NCBI RefSeq assembly: GCF_016808095.1
Contig: NC_068971.1
Coordinates: 16,287,501-16,351,500 of the forward strand
Source: Vigna angularis
Lineage: Eukaryota; Streptophyta; Magnoliopsida; Fabales; Fabaceae
DNA length: 64,000 nt
Direction: 5' to 3'
Shown here: piece after piece, positions 24,790-35,710 of the stretch
How the letters are laid out: the number at the start of each line of letters is the position of its first letter
Position numbering within the stretch: the stretch's first letter is position 1
Made by a program: the position numbers and the translations under genes
The notes under the pieces: generated by a model
Seen by the model: only the letters and a program-made list of their open reading frames with translations
Database searches by the model: none
What the model was told of the DNA's origin: nothing

Positions 24790-25002
24790 AATAGTTTTAT
24801 TTGTTGTTGAACATTGCTTAGTTTTAGTTTAAGTTTTATCTTGATAGTTTTGGTAGTGGATTATATTTTACATTAAGTAGAACTTTGTTTATATGAAACG
24901 CATATATATATTATTGCAAAATTGTTCTGGGACAATTTTCTGCTTTTCAGGTGTGGTTTTATTGCAAAAATAAATTAATTTTTAAAAAAAAATGCCAGTA
25001 GA

Positions 25003-25373
25003 CGTCGGTTAGTGCACTGTCGGACGTCTATAGACGTCTGGCAGTGCACACACCAACGTCCAACCCCACCCCTAACACAAAACAATTTAGGCATGTGGTC
25101 GTTGGGTGATACACATCGGATGTGTGTATAGACTTCGGGGGGAGGAGAAGACGGACGTCTGTATAGACGTCTGACGGGGGCACATTGGACGTCTATATGG
25201 ACGTCCGAGGGGGTACACCGGACGTCTGCATAGGCGTCGGGCCTGACACATCGGACGTCTATACACACGTCGGATGTGGACCCCCCGACGTCTGAGTAAC
25301 GTCACCCACAAAGACGTCGGGAGAAGGTCGGACGTCAAAAAGCCAAAAGAACGGACGTCTAAAGCCCTTTCTG
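25003..25373. repeat. 3' subterminal GACGTC repeats of the CACTA element
   Basis: GACGTC or close variants ('gtcggacgtctata', 'acgtccga') recur about every 20-35 bp, close to the right end at 25381. They match the motif of the 5' subterminal region, so they are probably shared protein-binding sites. Open frames crossing this stretch are repeat artefacts. Confidence 0.8.
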
Positions 25374-25381
25374 CACTAGTG

Positions 25382-25431
25382 ATTTCAGTCAACTCATAAT
25401 CTCGTTTAACCAATGAATATACCTATTTCAA

Positions 25432-25484
<53 letters not shown>

Positions 25485-26984
25485 TATAAACAAATAAAAT
25501 CTATTTTAATAATTTAAGCATGTCTCTACAAATAAAGGATATCACTTGAGTAGGTAATCCTCACTTGAGTGACTTTTAAACAAGTTATTAATTTTCTGTC
25601 ACTCAAGTTAGATCTCAGTGCTTGTGTGATGAACTTTGTCAACTTGAGTGTTATCTTAATGTTTATGCACATCTTTGAAAGAGAAATATATTCATTCAAT
25701 CTCTTCCTTACTTGAAGTTCCAAACAAACGATTGAACGACTAATTCATATTAGATAGAGAATCAATAATGACTTTTGTTGCTTGAGCAATGATAGCTTTA
25801 ACGAGGATAGTCATAACTTACGCATTAAGGATTGTTAACTAAACGATGATAGTGACTCACGAGAAACATTGTTCTGTCTCAATAATAAATGTCACCATTG
25901 AAGCATCACTTGACCTAACAGTCAATTGATATAGGTAGAAGACTAGAAAATCAACAATAATCATATATCATATAGACCATCAAAACAATCAATTTTAACT
26001 TATCTAAGAAGTTTTAAATATTATATTAAACTTTTCTTTTCACTGGAAGTTGTAGACATTTTCATTCAAGTCAGTTATGATTACAAGTACTCAATACAAA
26101 TTAAAAATAATAAAGAAAGAAATGGTATGTATCGTACGATTGTTTGGTCACTGCTTACCCAGATGGTCCAATAGTGTGTTATGGTTGGTGGACGTGAAAA
26201 CGCCCTAACCTTGCTACTCCAACAATCGATCAGAAAAGAGGCTAGCTGACCAATCATCCAAATGCTTAACCATCTCTAATAATCAAGTTTATAAATAAAA
26301 TATATTTACCGATTATTACATCATGATTAAGCTTATGCTAATTATAAGCTCATCTCGAAACCTATAAATACAAGCCTCAAAAAGGAGGTAGGTGATTGCA
26401 TTTATTGCGAATTTAAGATTTTACTATGTTAACCAAACAGTCATATTATTGACTTGAGCGTTTGAGTACCTTTAGCAGGTACTCCCGTACAACTTGGAAA
26501 AGGAGCATTAAGAACTTAAGAGAACATTGCAACCATAACTGTAAAAGCGACGTTAGGAGATTTAGAGAAAAGTGTTGCATTGAGTGTTTTGATTGTGATT
26601 CCATACCCCACACCTGAAACAGGATACAATCACCTAAAGTTCCAATATTATAAACTTAGAAGAATGATTGTCTAAATTCATAATGATGTAAAATAAGGTG
26701 ACGAGTTGTTTTTATAAATTAAAGTTTTAGATAGATAACTCGAAGCTTTACGAAGGAAATTGTGCCTTTTGGGAGATGAAGATTTTGATCTTAATAATTT
26801 CTTAAGTACAATCAAGTTTCATGAAATGGGGTTAACTTAAAATTAAAAATTGTTTTTGATTTATGCGCACCATATCACTATTAAGTGTTATGGAGCACTA
26901 ACGCCACTAGTCTGAAGCGGATTGGAGCAACGGTGCATTAGAGAGAAGCACGGTGGAAATTGGAACATGGAAGTGAGAGAGTGT
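25382..26984. other. Spacer with a TA run and a possible gypsy LTR remnant
   Basis: No gene is visible. A TA-rich run covers 25432-25488. Around 26360-26560 the + strand has 'cctataaataca' and then 'gacttgagcgtttgagtacc' followed by 'tttagcaggtactcc', wording common in the R/U5 part of plant Ty3/gypsy LTRs. No pair or internal region is seen, so this is a weak call. Confidence 0.35.
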
Positions 26985-28000
26985 TGTTGTTGGATCGGCA
27001 AGTGTACCGAATCGCAAAAGTAATATAAAATGGTAAGACCAAGTATTGTATCCCAGAAGACTCTCGGCACTAAACAGTTGTGTGATGACTCGATTAATTA
27101 ACACTTATATAAAATGAGATCAATGATTTAAGATGCAAAGACAAAAAGTTAAATATGAATGCAGTTTGATCAATAGCATAGTAACACAAAGATGAACGGA
27201 TGTTGTTTATAATGAGATGAGTATGTTGTTGGGGTTAGATTTCACTAAGTTCCCTCTCATGTATGTAAGAATTTTTCTTTATGCATTAATGTTAACGTCA
27301 CTCACTAAATCACCTAAACCCGATCCCTCGGCGAATAAGCCTGTTGTTGTGCTGCTCCAGCCAAAGATACAAAACCTAGGACGCTTGGGTCTTTTAAATA
27401 GAATAGAAGCAGAACAATAACAAAGTCCAGGCCCGAGTTGCCGGTGCTCAAGCGCCCCAGTTACGGCACCTGGGCGGCGAGCGGTGATCTTCCACGCTCA
27501 AGCCTCGCAGAGGTCGCCCAAGCCTTCTACATCTGGAGCCCAAGCGCCCCCAAAAGGGGTGCCAGGGCGGTGAGTGACACTTCATGTTCTTAAGCCTTCT
27601 AGAGGACGCTCAAGCCTTCTACATCCAGCGCTCAAGTGCCCCCAAAAGGGGTGCCCGAGCAGTGAGCGACACTTCCTACACTTAGAGGACGCCTAAGCCT
27701 TCTACATCCAACGCTCAAGCACCCAAAAAGCGGCGCCCGGGCAGCGAGCGATGGTTTGTTGTGCTCAAGCCTCCAAAAAGGGCGCCCAAGCCTCGAGCTT
27801 CCTTCCTTCTAGTGCTTTTTCTGGACCTTTCTGAGCTCTATCTCCTTGGCACTTTATCCCTGCTTTCCATATTAACTCATTTTCTATCAAAACAAAGGGA
27901 ATTAGTCATAAAATCATCAAATTCAACCTCAACTCTCTTATTCACACAACTTAACAGAAAAACATGATTCCAAGCAAGTTTCTAAGCAGAAAAGGGTGCA
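26985..28000 (-). repeat. 3' LTR of the Athila-like element
   Basis: Matches the 5' LTR at 32265-33557 over most of its length but lacks the segment corresponding to about 32600-32930, having about 80 bp of different sequence there (around 27340-27420). It also loses the TGATAACGG start, the match ending near 28000. It contains a minisatellite of about three units (see 27420-27790). Confidence 0.8.
27420..27790 (-). repeat. GC-rich LTR minisatellite (also at 32930-33300)
   Basis: Units of about 81-95 bp share 'cttctacatc', 'caagcgcccccaaaagg' and 'cactt'. Starts lie near 27522, 27617 and 27698 here, and near 33022, 33115 and 33207 in the other LTR. Each has a small hairpin of 'gcgcccc' against 'ggggcgc' around AAAA. 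Copy spacing differs between the two LTRs. Confidence 0.7.
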
Positions 28001-29658
28001 ATCTAGTTTCAAGCAGTTAAAACCCAGAAACAAAAATCTGATTCTCTTTTGAGCATTTCATCAAACAGTTTTGGGAAATATCAAATAGTTTGGTTTCACC
28101 TTGATTTCAACCTGCATTTTAGTTTTTCTTGCTTTATTAATCTACTTCAGAGCTTTGTTAGGATTTATTTGTTGTGCCTCCTTCATTAATAGCCTTAATT
28201 GCTTGTTTGTCTTTAAATTGAAATTTTTGTTTTATCCATAATAAGTCAATTATGTTCCAGCCCTTACTTTCTGATTTTTGGTGCTGTTTGGTGTTGTTTT
28301 CTGGTTTTATCCATAATTAAGGTTGGTCTTGATCATTGTTTTGTTGTGCAGCCAAGCTCCTATACTGATATAACATTAGGGTAGCATATTAGGTGGTAGA
28401 GATTTGTTTTACTACCTAAACCGTGACTGCAACAGTTCTAGTTTGTTTAAGCACCAAAAATAATTGTGTTTTTAGTTTGAGTGGAGTGAGTTAGTGAGTA
28501 TTATTTTTCCTAGCTCCACCCAGCAGCTGTGAGACTTGTGTGGCTGCCAACATTGTAGTTTTCCTTTGTTGAGAAAACAAGAGCTACACACTATATTTTA
28601 GCTTCTGTTTTGAATGCAACTCACATGGTCAAATGGACTTTTGCAATGGCAATGTGTAAACTGATTTTAAATTAATCATTTGGGTTCTGTTTTGAACTTG
28701 TCCAGCTAGTAAATAACCCTGTTTTCATCTAGTTCTGTCTTGACCAATTTGGTCATTAAATTCTAGCTGATTCATTCATCAACTTTGGACCAATTGAATA
28801 ATTGACTTACTTAATTTGGAGTATTAGTTTTCTTGTTGTGATGTAATAGTGCAGAATACAAGTCAGAGGTTTCTTTGAACTGAAAGGTAAAAGTAAAATT
28901 CAACATTAAACCATAAAGCACAAGTATGAAGGTTCCAATTCAGTAAACAACAGCAGTGCATCAAGTTAAAGCTCTTGGAAGACCTTCCAAGCAATTCTGG
29001 ACAAAACCAAGTCTCCAACACAACAACCTTCATCTTGGACACATGGCAGACTTCCAATCAGTTCTCCACAGCAGATCCAAGGAGTTGTAAGACCAAAGTA
29101 ACAGATTTTAAAGCAATGCAACAAAGGGACTAGCTGAACCAATTTCAAATACAATGCTCCCATGGAGCAGCAGTAGCTTGATCTTTTGTAGTTTTGAATT
29201 TGTAGGTTGTTTTACATTTAGTTTCCTTTTGTTTTCTTGTAAAAAGGCCATTAAGACCAAGTGTTTGGAAGAGTCCTTGGTGCTTTCTCCAATCTTGGCA
29301 ATTTTCGGCAATTTTCTTTGCTTGCTCTGATAGTAGACGGTGAGTGTGTCTTGTTTGGCAAAGCTACAAGCCTCATCTAGGATTTTCTTTGTTTTATCTC
29401 CACGCTCTAGGCTTTTGTTCCATTAGAAGTCCGAAAATTAGAAGTCTAGGTTATCTTTCATTTTGATTGTTTGAGTCTATTTTTAAATTCAATATTGAAT
29501 CTTACTTTGAAAATGGTCAAGTAAGTAACCTTAGACATTCTGGCTAGGTAAGACTTGGTATTTAAGCGGCCTTTGGCTCACCTCTCTTACCTAGGAATTG
29601 TCTCTTGGTAAAACATTAAACCTTTTCAAACTAAGAATCCACTTTTGAAATTAAAAAG
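28001..29658. other. Unassigned sequence before the nested gag
   Basis: No gene is visible. By position it should hold the LTR or leader of the plus-strand gypsy fragment, but I cannot pair it with the candidate 3' LTR at 30806-31740. It may instead include a different insertion. Confidence 0.4.
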
Positions 29659-30135
29659 ATGTTTGAGGAAATCATGATCACCAAGAGAGGAATAGAAATG
29701 AGTGAGCTTAGGAACTTGTTTTCCCAATACATGAAAAATCAAAATGAAGGTGAACAAAAAGAAAGAAGGAAGGATGAAAGGTACAACCAAGCTAGGAAAG
29801 ATATTTCATTCTTTGGTAGGGAAATTAGTGCTTTAACATATTTAGCTTGGGAAAGAAAAATTGATAAAATGCATCCTTTTCTTGGTAGAGATAGTGAATC
29901 CTTTGCTCTTAACATATATCTTTCAAGATTAGAAGAACATGCAAGTGAGTGGTGGAATCATAGGCCATATAGTGTCAAGAAAGGTAGAAAATCCTTCATT
30001 CATGATTGGTATGAACTAAGAGCTTGCATGAGAAGAAATTTTGTTCCTCCTTCAGCCAAGAGAGACCTAGAATTAATGGGACACCTCATTCAAGAGGGAA
30101 AAAACATTTATGAAAGGTCTAGATGGTTTCTCTAG
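29659..30135 (+). pseudogene. Ty3/gypsy gag fragment
   Basis: A 158-residue frame with a recognisable retrotransposon gag domain (PF03732 type): A-L-T-Y-L-A-W-E-R-K-I-D-K-M near residue 55, Y-L-S-R-L-E-E-H-A-S-E-W-W-N near 90, and M-R-R-N-F-V-P-P near 125. The usual F-x-G-x-x-D-P has become G-R-D-S-E-S. It stops at 30133, where a second frame (from 30110) takes over, so gag was shifted by an indel. No zinc knuckle follows. The strand is opposite to the Athila-like element around it. Confidence 0.8.
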
Positions 30136-30676
30136 TAGGGAAATTGAATTTAAAGACAAACTTGAGAAACTCTTGGATAAGAGAAGAAAGAGAGAGACTA
30201 GAAGGAGAGAAGAGGAATTGAGAGAAAAGATAGAAGAAGAAAAGAGAAAGAGAGAAGAAGAGAAGAGAGAAGAAGACGAGAGAAGAAAAGAAGAAGAGAG
30301 AAAAGAAGAAGAAGAGAGAAGAGAAAAAGAAAAGAGAGAAATGGAGAAATTGCTACTGATGGCAAATTCTACTCCTACAATTCAAAGGGAACCAAAAAGT
30401 GAAGGTTTACAATCCTTTAATTCTTCTTCAATTATCTTTAAGTCTTTGCATTATAACTTCTCTTTTAAACCAATTGCCACAACAATTTTCATTATACTAA
30501 CATCTTCAAAATATGACAATTTAAATCTTGAGTTATTGTTACCCTTAGGGGTACAAGAAATTCAAGATAAAAGAAAAATGACTTGTGAATTAGGACTTTC
30601 AAATTTCCTTAAAACTATAAAACAAAGTCTTTATTCTAAAGTTACTTCCACAAAAAAAAATTCTTTCTTGGATTGA
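30110..30676 (+). pseudogene. Lys/Glu/Arg-rich coiled-coil segment, tail of the gypsy gag frame
   Basis: This frame overlaps the end of the gag domain and continues it after a shift. Residues 20-80 are nearly all E, K and R (30170-30345, purine-only DNA), predicting a long charged helix or coiled coil. The rest resembles ordinary gag/pol spacer. Near 30755-30800 the DNA reads like the conserved C-terminal end of a gypsy polyprotein (S-R-F-E-D-K-S-F-F), so protease, RT, RNase H and integrase have been deleted between them. The purine-rich tract may have grown by replication slippage. Confidence 0.6.
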
Positions 30677-30805
30677 TACTAATTGGAGATATATTTATGC
30701 TTATTGTAGATATATTTTTGATCCAGCAGAAAAGTGACAAACCCAAGTTGTGCTTCTTTATATCATCCCGGTTTGAGGACAAATCGTTTTTCAAGATGGA
30801 GGGTA

Positions 30806-31740
30806 TGATGGAAACCCATTTAGGGCATTCCATTCAAAGGAGTACGAACTTAAGCTAAGGCTAAGAAAGGGAAGTTGGAGAAGGACTTTTAGAAACTCTT
30901 TCTTGATTTTCTTCTCTAAGTCTTAGTAGGATTCTCTTTAATATGTTTATATGTGTTTTGTAGGGTCTAATAAAGCTAGGAGATCATGGATCAACTAGCC
31001 AAGAAGCTTGATAAATCAAGAAGCAAGGAAACATCAAGAATGAAGAAGCAAGCCAAATCTTCACTTGGAGGAATGTTGGAATCTTCACTTGGATGCATAA
31101 CAAGCTGCTTTGGAAGCCCACATGAGTCAAATTCCAACCAGCAGCTTGGTTGAAGTTGAAGAAAGCCTAGTGCTCAGCAGATGAAGGCTTGAGCCCAGCG
31201 TCAACAAACGCATCAGCTGCCACTCACGTTTCTTCACCAGCTTCTTGCTTGATTGGCCACGTAGCCACTCATGTTTCTTCACCCTTCACAGCTAGCACTT
31301 GCTCCATTGCATCATAGTTAACGTTAATTAAATAGACGTGAACCAAGAGCTTTGTTTCTCCTTTAAATAGCTTGCTCCATTGCTTGTAAACTTCACGTTT
31401 GAATGAAATTAGAGCATTTCTGTTGAATAATTTCCAGAATATCTCTTCTTCAAGGTCACGGCTAGGAGAGTGAATCTCAATCTCCTCCAGCCACCTTCCC
31501 TTGTGGAATCACGCTAGGACTTCCTTTGCGCTGCCATTTCACTTTATCACCACTTCATCAGTTTTCATCACCGAACCACTGTTCGACTCAGTCTTCATCT
31601 ATTTCAATCTTAGCTTCATCACCGAGTCATCTAATATACTTCAATCCAGCCACCGAACACCATTTGAAGAGTGGATTTTAGAGTCTCCGCTTCCTTCGGT
31701 CATCATCATCATTTTTCAACCCATTCCGCTACGTTAACCA
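30806..31740 (+). mobile_element. Candidate 3' LTR of the nested gypsy element
   Basis: Starts with TGATGGAAACCC directly after a purine-rich tract (AAGATGGAGGG), as expected for a polypurine tract and LTR start. It has a TTTAAATA promoter-like motif near 31364, then 'tttgaatgaaattagagca' near 31401, a common pattern in plant gypsy LTR ends. The right end is uncertain and no matching 5' LTR was found. Confidence 0.5.
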
Positions 31741-31778
31741 AGCACATCTTCCATTGTTTCATGCTTCTACGGTCCAAA

Positions 31779-32093
31779 TCAAAGAAGAGTTTGGCTTATT
31801 TGTTCCTCCTCCCGAATCAGCCAACTCATTCTTCCATCATTTTCGCTTCTAGTAACAACAACTTTGCATTCTTCCCTGGAGTTAGCTTTCATGTCACTCC
31901 CCAGATCATCCAGCTTTTGAATTATGTGAAAAAGCTGCTTTTCTATCCTCTTGAATGTTGCTTGATTATTTTTATGATGAGAATCAGACACCTGCATTAA
32001 CTGTTGAAGGGTGTCATCCATCTTAGCCATTCTTTCTAAGAGGAAGGGTTGTTGTTGCCATTGTTGTTGTCTAGCATCCTGCACACTAGACAC
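31779..32093 (-). pseudogene. Athila-like gag N-terminal remnant
   Basis: A 105-residue minus-strand frame: Q-Q-Q-W-Q-Q-Q-P-F-L-L-E-R-M-A-K-M-D-D-T-L-Q-Q-L-M-Q followed by F-K-R-I-E-K-Q. This is the Gln-rich and heptad-like segment seen in Athila/Ogre-type gag between the capsid-like domain and the protease. It begins about 150 bp inside the primer-binding site. It is cut at about 31779 by the junction with plus-strand gypsy DNA. Confidence 0.6.
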
Positions 32094-32240
32094 AAAACCC
32101 TAGAAAACTCGGTTAGCACAAGAACAAAAACGAATGACACAAAACACAAAAAATAAAAAAAAATAAAAATTAAAAACAAAAATAAAAATACAGTCAAAGT
32201 TAATCAAGAATCACACAAGTAGAATAGTTTAAACCGTGAG

Positions 32241-32258
32241 TCCTTGGCAACGGCGCCA
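32241..32258 (-). promoter_or_regulatory. Primer-binding site of the Athila-like element
   Basis: On the minus strand it reads TGGCGCCGTTGCCAAGGA, close to the tRNA-Asp-complementary site of Athila elements, and lies 6 bp inside the 5' LTR end. A nearly identical site occurs at 45232-45250 after the LTR on the other strand. Confidence 0.85.
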
Positions 32259-32264
32259 AAAACT

Positions 32265-33557
32265 TGTTGGATGGGCAAGTAATATAAAATTGTAAGACCA
32301 AGTATCGTATCCCAAAAGACTCTCGGCTCTAAACAGTTGCGTGATGACTCGATTAATTAAGACTTAAATAAAATAAGATCATTGGTTTAAGATGCAAAGA
32401 CAGAAAGTTAAATATAAATGAAGTTTGATCAATACCAGAGTAACACAAAGATGAACTGATGTTGTTTATAATGAGATGAGTATGTTGTTGGAGTTAGATT
32501 TCACCAAGATCCCTCTCATGTATGTAAGAATTCTTCTTTATGCATTAATGTTAATGTCACTCACTAAATCACCTAAACTCGATCCCTCGGCGAATGAGCC
32601 TGTCCTTAACCACCAGTTCATGCAATTCCTAGCATTCCTAATGATTAAATGTGAAGATCAAGAGCTTAAGATGACCAAGACTCATACCCTCATCGCTGAG
32701 AAATATTACTCTTGATAGAATTCAACAAGAACCTGAATTATAAGGAACCTCCTAGCACTCATGCAATTCATAAATCATGCGATGAATGAGTTAAACAAAG
32801 CATGTAATAAGCACAGATGAATTACTCTAACAATTAATGAAAAAGCATATGGAATTAAGAATCAATTCAAATACATGAGAGTTCAAAAGGTTTCATCATC
32901 GCCCAACAACAAATAGGGTTTAATTCCCAGGCCCGAGTCATCGACGGTCAAGCGCCCCACTTAGGGCGCTCGAACGGCGAGTGGTGATCTTCCACGCTCA
33001 AGCCTCGTAGAGGTCCCACAAGCCTTCTACATTCGATACTCAAGTGCCCCCAAAAGGGGCGCCCGGGCGGTGAGTGGCACTTCCTGCGCTTAAGCCTTCC
33101 AGAGGACGCTCAAGCCTTCTACATCTGGTGCTCAAGCGCCCCCAAAAGGGGCGCCCGAGTGGTGAGTGACACTTCCTGCGCTTAAGCCTTCCAGAGGATG
33201 CCCAAGCCTTCTACATCCGGCGCTCAAGCGCCCAAAAAGGGGCGCCCGGGCAGCGAGCGGTGGTTTGATGCTCTCAAGCCTCCAAAAAGGGCGCCCAAGC
33301 CTCGAGCTTCCTTCCCTCTGGTGCTTTTTATGGACCTTTCTGAGCTCTATCTCCTTGGCACTTTATCACTGCTTTCCATATTAACTCATTTTTATCAAAA
33401 CAAAGGGAATTAATCATAAAATCATCAAATTCAACCTCAACTCTCTTATTCACACAACTTAATATAAAAACATGATTCTAACCAAGTTTCTAAGCAGAAA
33501 AAGGTGCATTTAGTATCAAAATGACATCACAGATAACAGTATTTTGAACCGTTATCA
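32265..33557 (-). repeat. 5' LTR of the Athila-like element (1293 bp)
   Basis: On the minus strand it begins TGATAACGG and ends CCAACA just before the primer-binding site. Homologous to 1229-2533, 43933-45225 and the 3' LTR at 26985-28000. It includes the GC-rich minisatellite at 32930-33300. Confidence 0.85.
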
Positions 33558-33779
33558 AGTGTGCTTCGAAGATGGCTAGAGGAAGTCTTTGGACTCTCTA
33601 GCCTAACCTTCAAGAGAGTATAACTTCTGATTCAGAAAATTCAATTCTCATTAATCTCAAAAGTTCAAAAATACATTGATGGAGATGGGTATTTATAGTA
33701 ACCCATGCTCCAAGAAAGCTAAAATGCGTGTACAATAAAATGTAAAAATGAAAAAAAGAGAACACTAAGGAAGGTAGGT

Positions 33780-34422
33780 TAAGTCGCATTCCATCAACTA
33801 GTTAATAAAACGTCGAAGCCCCAAAGGAGTACGACGTGTAATGGAGTAACCCTTTGTAATAAAACGTCGAAGCCCATAGTAATTGGACGTTTTAGGGGTT
33901 GGTTTAGAAGGAAAATTAAAAAGAATAATTATTGGCAAATAAAACGTTGAAGCCCATAAAGAATTCGACGTTTTGTGGTTGGTTTAAAAGAAATAAGAAA
34001 AATATAATAAAAAAGAATAGACACTTTGCCTTCTGGCTGGTCAATAAAATATCGAAGCCCCGATTAATGCGACGTATTCATGGTTGATTTAAAAAGAAAA
34101 AAATAAAAAAAATAACGGTTGGCTGTAATATACAACGTCCAATGTTTGTTACAGTTGACGTCATATTTAATAAATCACTAATTTATTTCGGGATCGACGT
34201 TAGCTTTTTCCTTTGTTGACGTTATGTGATTACTAAGGTCATTGTTTTACGTCAACTTTGTGTACAATTTGACGCTATTTCCTTAAAGACGACGGTGAGG
34301 AGATCTAATCGACGTGGTGCGAATGAATTTATTTACAACAATGCAATCGATCATTGTTAACATTGGTTGTTCTGTTATGGGACGTTGAACGCGTGACGTT
34401 ATACGCGATTTTTGTACTAGTG
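33780..34422. mobile_element. Non-autonomous CACTA end with subterminal repeats
   Basis: The right end reads 'tttttgtactagtg' at 34409-34422, reversed CACTAGTACAAAAATCGCG, the same family as the 37166-38298 element. Inside, four copies of 'aataaaacgtcgaagccc' begin near 33803, 33858, 33938 and 34043, and ACGT-containing motifs are frequent. No matching left end is seen, so this is one end of a truncated element. Confidence 0.65.
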
Positions 34423-34673
34423 GCCCCACATAATCTCCCCTTCCCCGCAACCTCATCTCCGTTGATGATGTTGGCTCTTTCACCATTTTTGACACGGACG
34501 ACTTCGTCCACCTTACCACGCTCTTTGTCCACCGAAATGGCCGCTATCAATGACTCGCCCTGCACCCGTCTGGTGATTGTGTATGTAATCCATATGTAAC
34601 ATCATTTTATATAAGAATTTTGGACATTACATATGGATTTTGGCTGAATGTAATTTCGATTTTTCTTGTAGTG
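34423..34673. mobile_element. Second CACTA-type end with a coding-like fragment
   Basis: The right end 'ttttcttgtagtg' (34661-34673) is the common plant CACTACAAGAAAA terminus reversed. Next to it, 'taatccatatgtaaca' near 34587 and 'acattacatatggatt' near 34624 form an inverted repeat. Positions 34425-34580 are GC-rich and one + frame reads R-N-L-I-S-V-D-D-V-G-S-F-T-I-F-D, possibly a captured exon piece. I do not recognise its source. No left end was found. Confidence 0.4.
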
Positions 34674-34739
34674 AAGACACAATGATTTCAATTAGTGTAT
34701 ATGAATTGTAAACTATAGAGGGGGAAAATTCAATAAAAT

Positions 34740-35710
34740 AGAATATTACCGTTTCCCATCCACTTGTAACAGGCACGAATAGTGGTCATTATCAAATACA
34801 TGATGTAGTAATCACACTCATATGACCTGATTTGTTTATTACACTATAATATATCATCATAATTATAAAATGTTAAGGAACATCACTGAAATGGTACAAA
34901 ATATAACAAAGTATGGAGTAAAATACCAAACCTTAAGGGTCAACCATGCAAGCTTCTGAGCTTTAGTAGTTCATCTCGTGGACAACATCATATGTGTTGT
35001 AAGGGAACTATTAAAAAAATGGCTTTAGCATACATATATATAAGAAAGAAAGTCAGGTTCTTACCAATCTACTACTTGTTTGGGAGGGTTAGGAGGAGAC
35101 TTGTGTAATGAACAAAATCATACAACAGTATTCTCTGATATGGAAACCACAAGTAGCTCCCAAAGGTGCTTGAAATTGGTAATAACTTAATTGTCATATA
35201 CTAAAATCACAAATGAAACTTTAAAGTTAACAAAGTTCACTTACCCAACTATATAAGGGATAAAATATAGCTGCTTCCACATTGCAAAACAATTGGATAT
35301 GTATGCTTAGATGTCATCAAATTTATTTCCTTCGTGATTCATTCAGGGGTCAACGAACCATATACAACATTGAACCCTATCTTGTTAGTTACACCAAACA
35401 TATACCTGAAATCAAGAAATGATTTGATATAAGTAACTTGATAAATCAATTTTATATAAATAAGTGGTCATAGACTTATATCATACACAACTAAGCGAGG
35501 ATAATATTAAGCTCTTCTCTCCTTGACACAAGCTCCTGAACATCTTGTTTATGTAAGTACAATGGGATCTTCGAGTCTCTTCCAAATATAGTAAAATCCC
35601 ATGGAACAATCATCGGCGCATCTGCAATGATGTTAGAAAGCTTATGTAACGCACCAAGAGGTTCGTCCTCAAATAAATGAATCTTCTTCGGTGTAGGAAT
35701 TTCCTCTCAA
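34740..35710 (-). pseudogene. Ulp1-like peptidase remnant of the second CACTA
   Basis: Read on the minus strand, 35710-35490 gives I-P-T-P-K-K-I-H-L-F, P-M-I-V-P-W-D and L-Y-L-H-K-Q-D-V. Near 35410 comes M-F-G-V-T-N-K, near 35160 a decayed equivalent of the segment after the catalytic His, and near 34780 T-I-R-A-C-Y, matching I-I-R-A-V in the first element. The catalytic H-W and E-C-G motifs are not recoverable. The order and spacing support the assignment more than any single block. Confidence 0.55.

Larger units (their letters stand above)
15504..25381 (+). mobile_element. CACTA (En/Spm) transposon, near-complete, non-functional
   Basis: The left end reads CATTAGTGCAGAA and the right end, reversed, CACTAGTGCAGAA: terminal inverted repeats matching at 12 of 13 positions. 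ATT flanks both sides (15501-15503 and 25382-25384), the 3-bp duplication expected of CACTA elements. Inside, in order on the + strand, are a GACGTC-rich subterminal region with a foldback, a leader with a small ORF, TNP2 transposase, a TNPA-like gene, a Ulp1-like peptidase and a 3' subterminal GACGTC array. All three large genes carry stops or frameshifts. An LTR is inserted at 22222-23285. The C-to-T change in the left terminal CACTA may itself impair excision. The mutation load is modest, so the element is not very old. Confidence 0.93.
26985..33557 (-). mobile_element. Athila-like Ty3/gypsy retroelement, internally replaced
   Basis: Minus-strand element with a 5' LTR at 33557-32265, a primer-binding site at 32258-32241, a gag remnant at 32093-31779 and a 3' LTR at about 28000-26985. 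AGTGT lies on both outer sides (26980-26984 and 33558-33562), a perfect 5-bp target duplication. Most of the internal region (protease to integrase) is missing and is occupied by plus-strand sequence from an unrelated gypsy element. A simple insertion would leave Athila sequence on both sides; here only the gag side has it, so a deletion also occurred. Confidence 0.85.

Noticed and set aside
24975..25413. Minus-strand Arg/Val/Cys-rich proteins of 97 and 108 residues
   Set aside because: They follow from the GACGTC subterminal repeats of the CACTA element in two frames.
31501..32000. Plus-strand Ser/Phe/His-rich ORFs
   Set aside because: They cross the end of a gypsy LTR and antisense Athila-like gag and match nothing.
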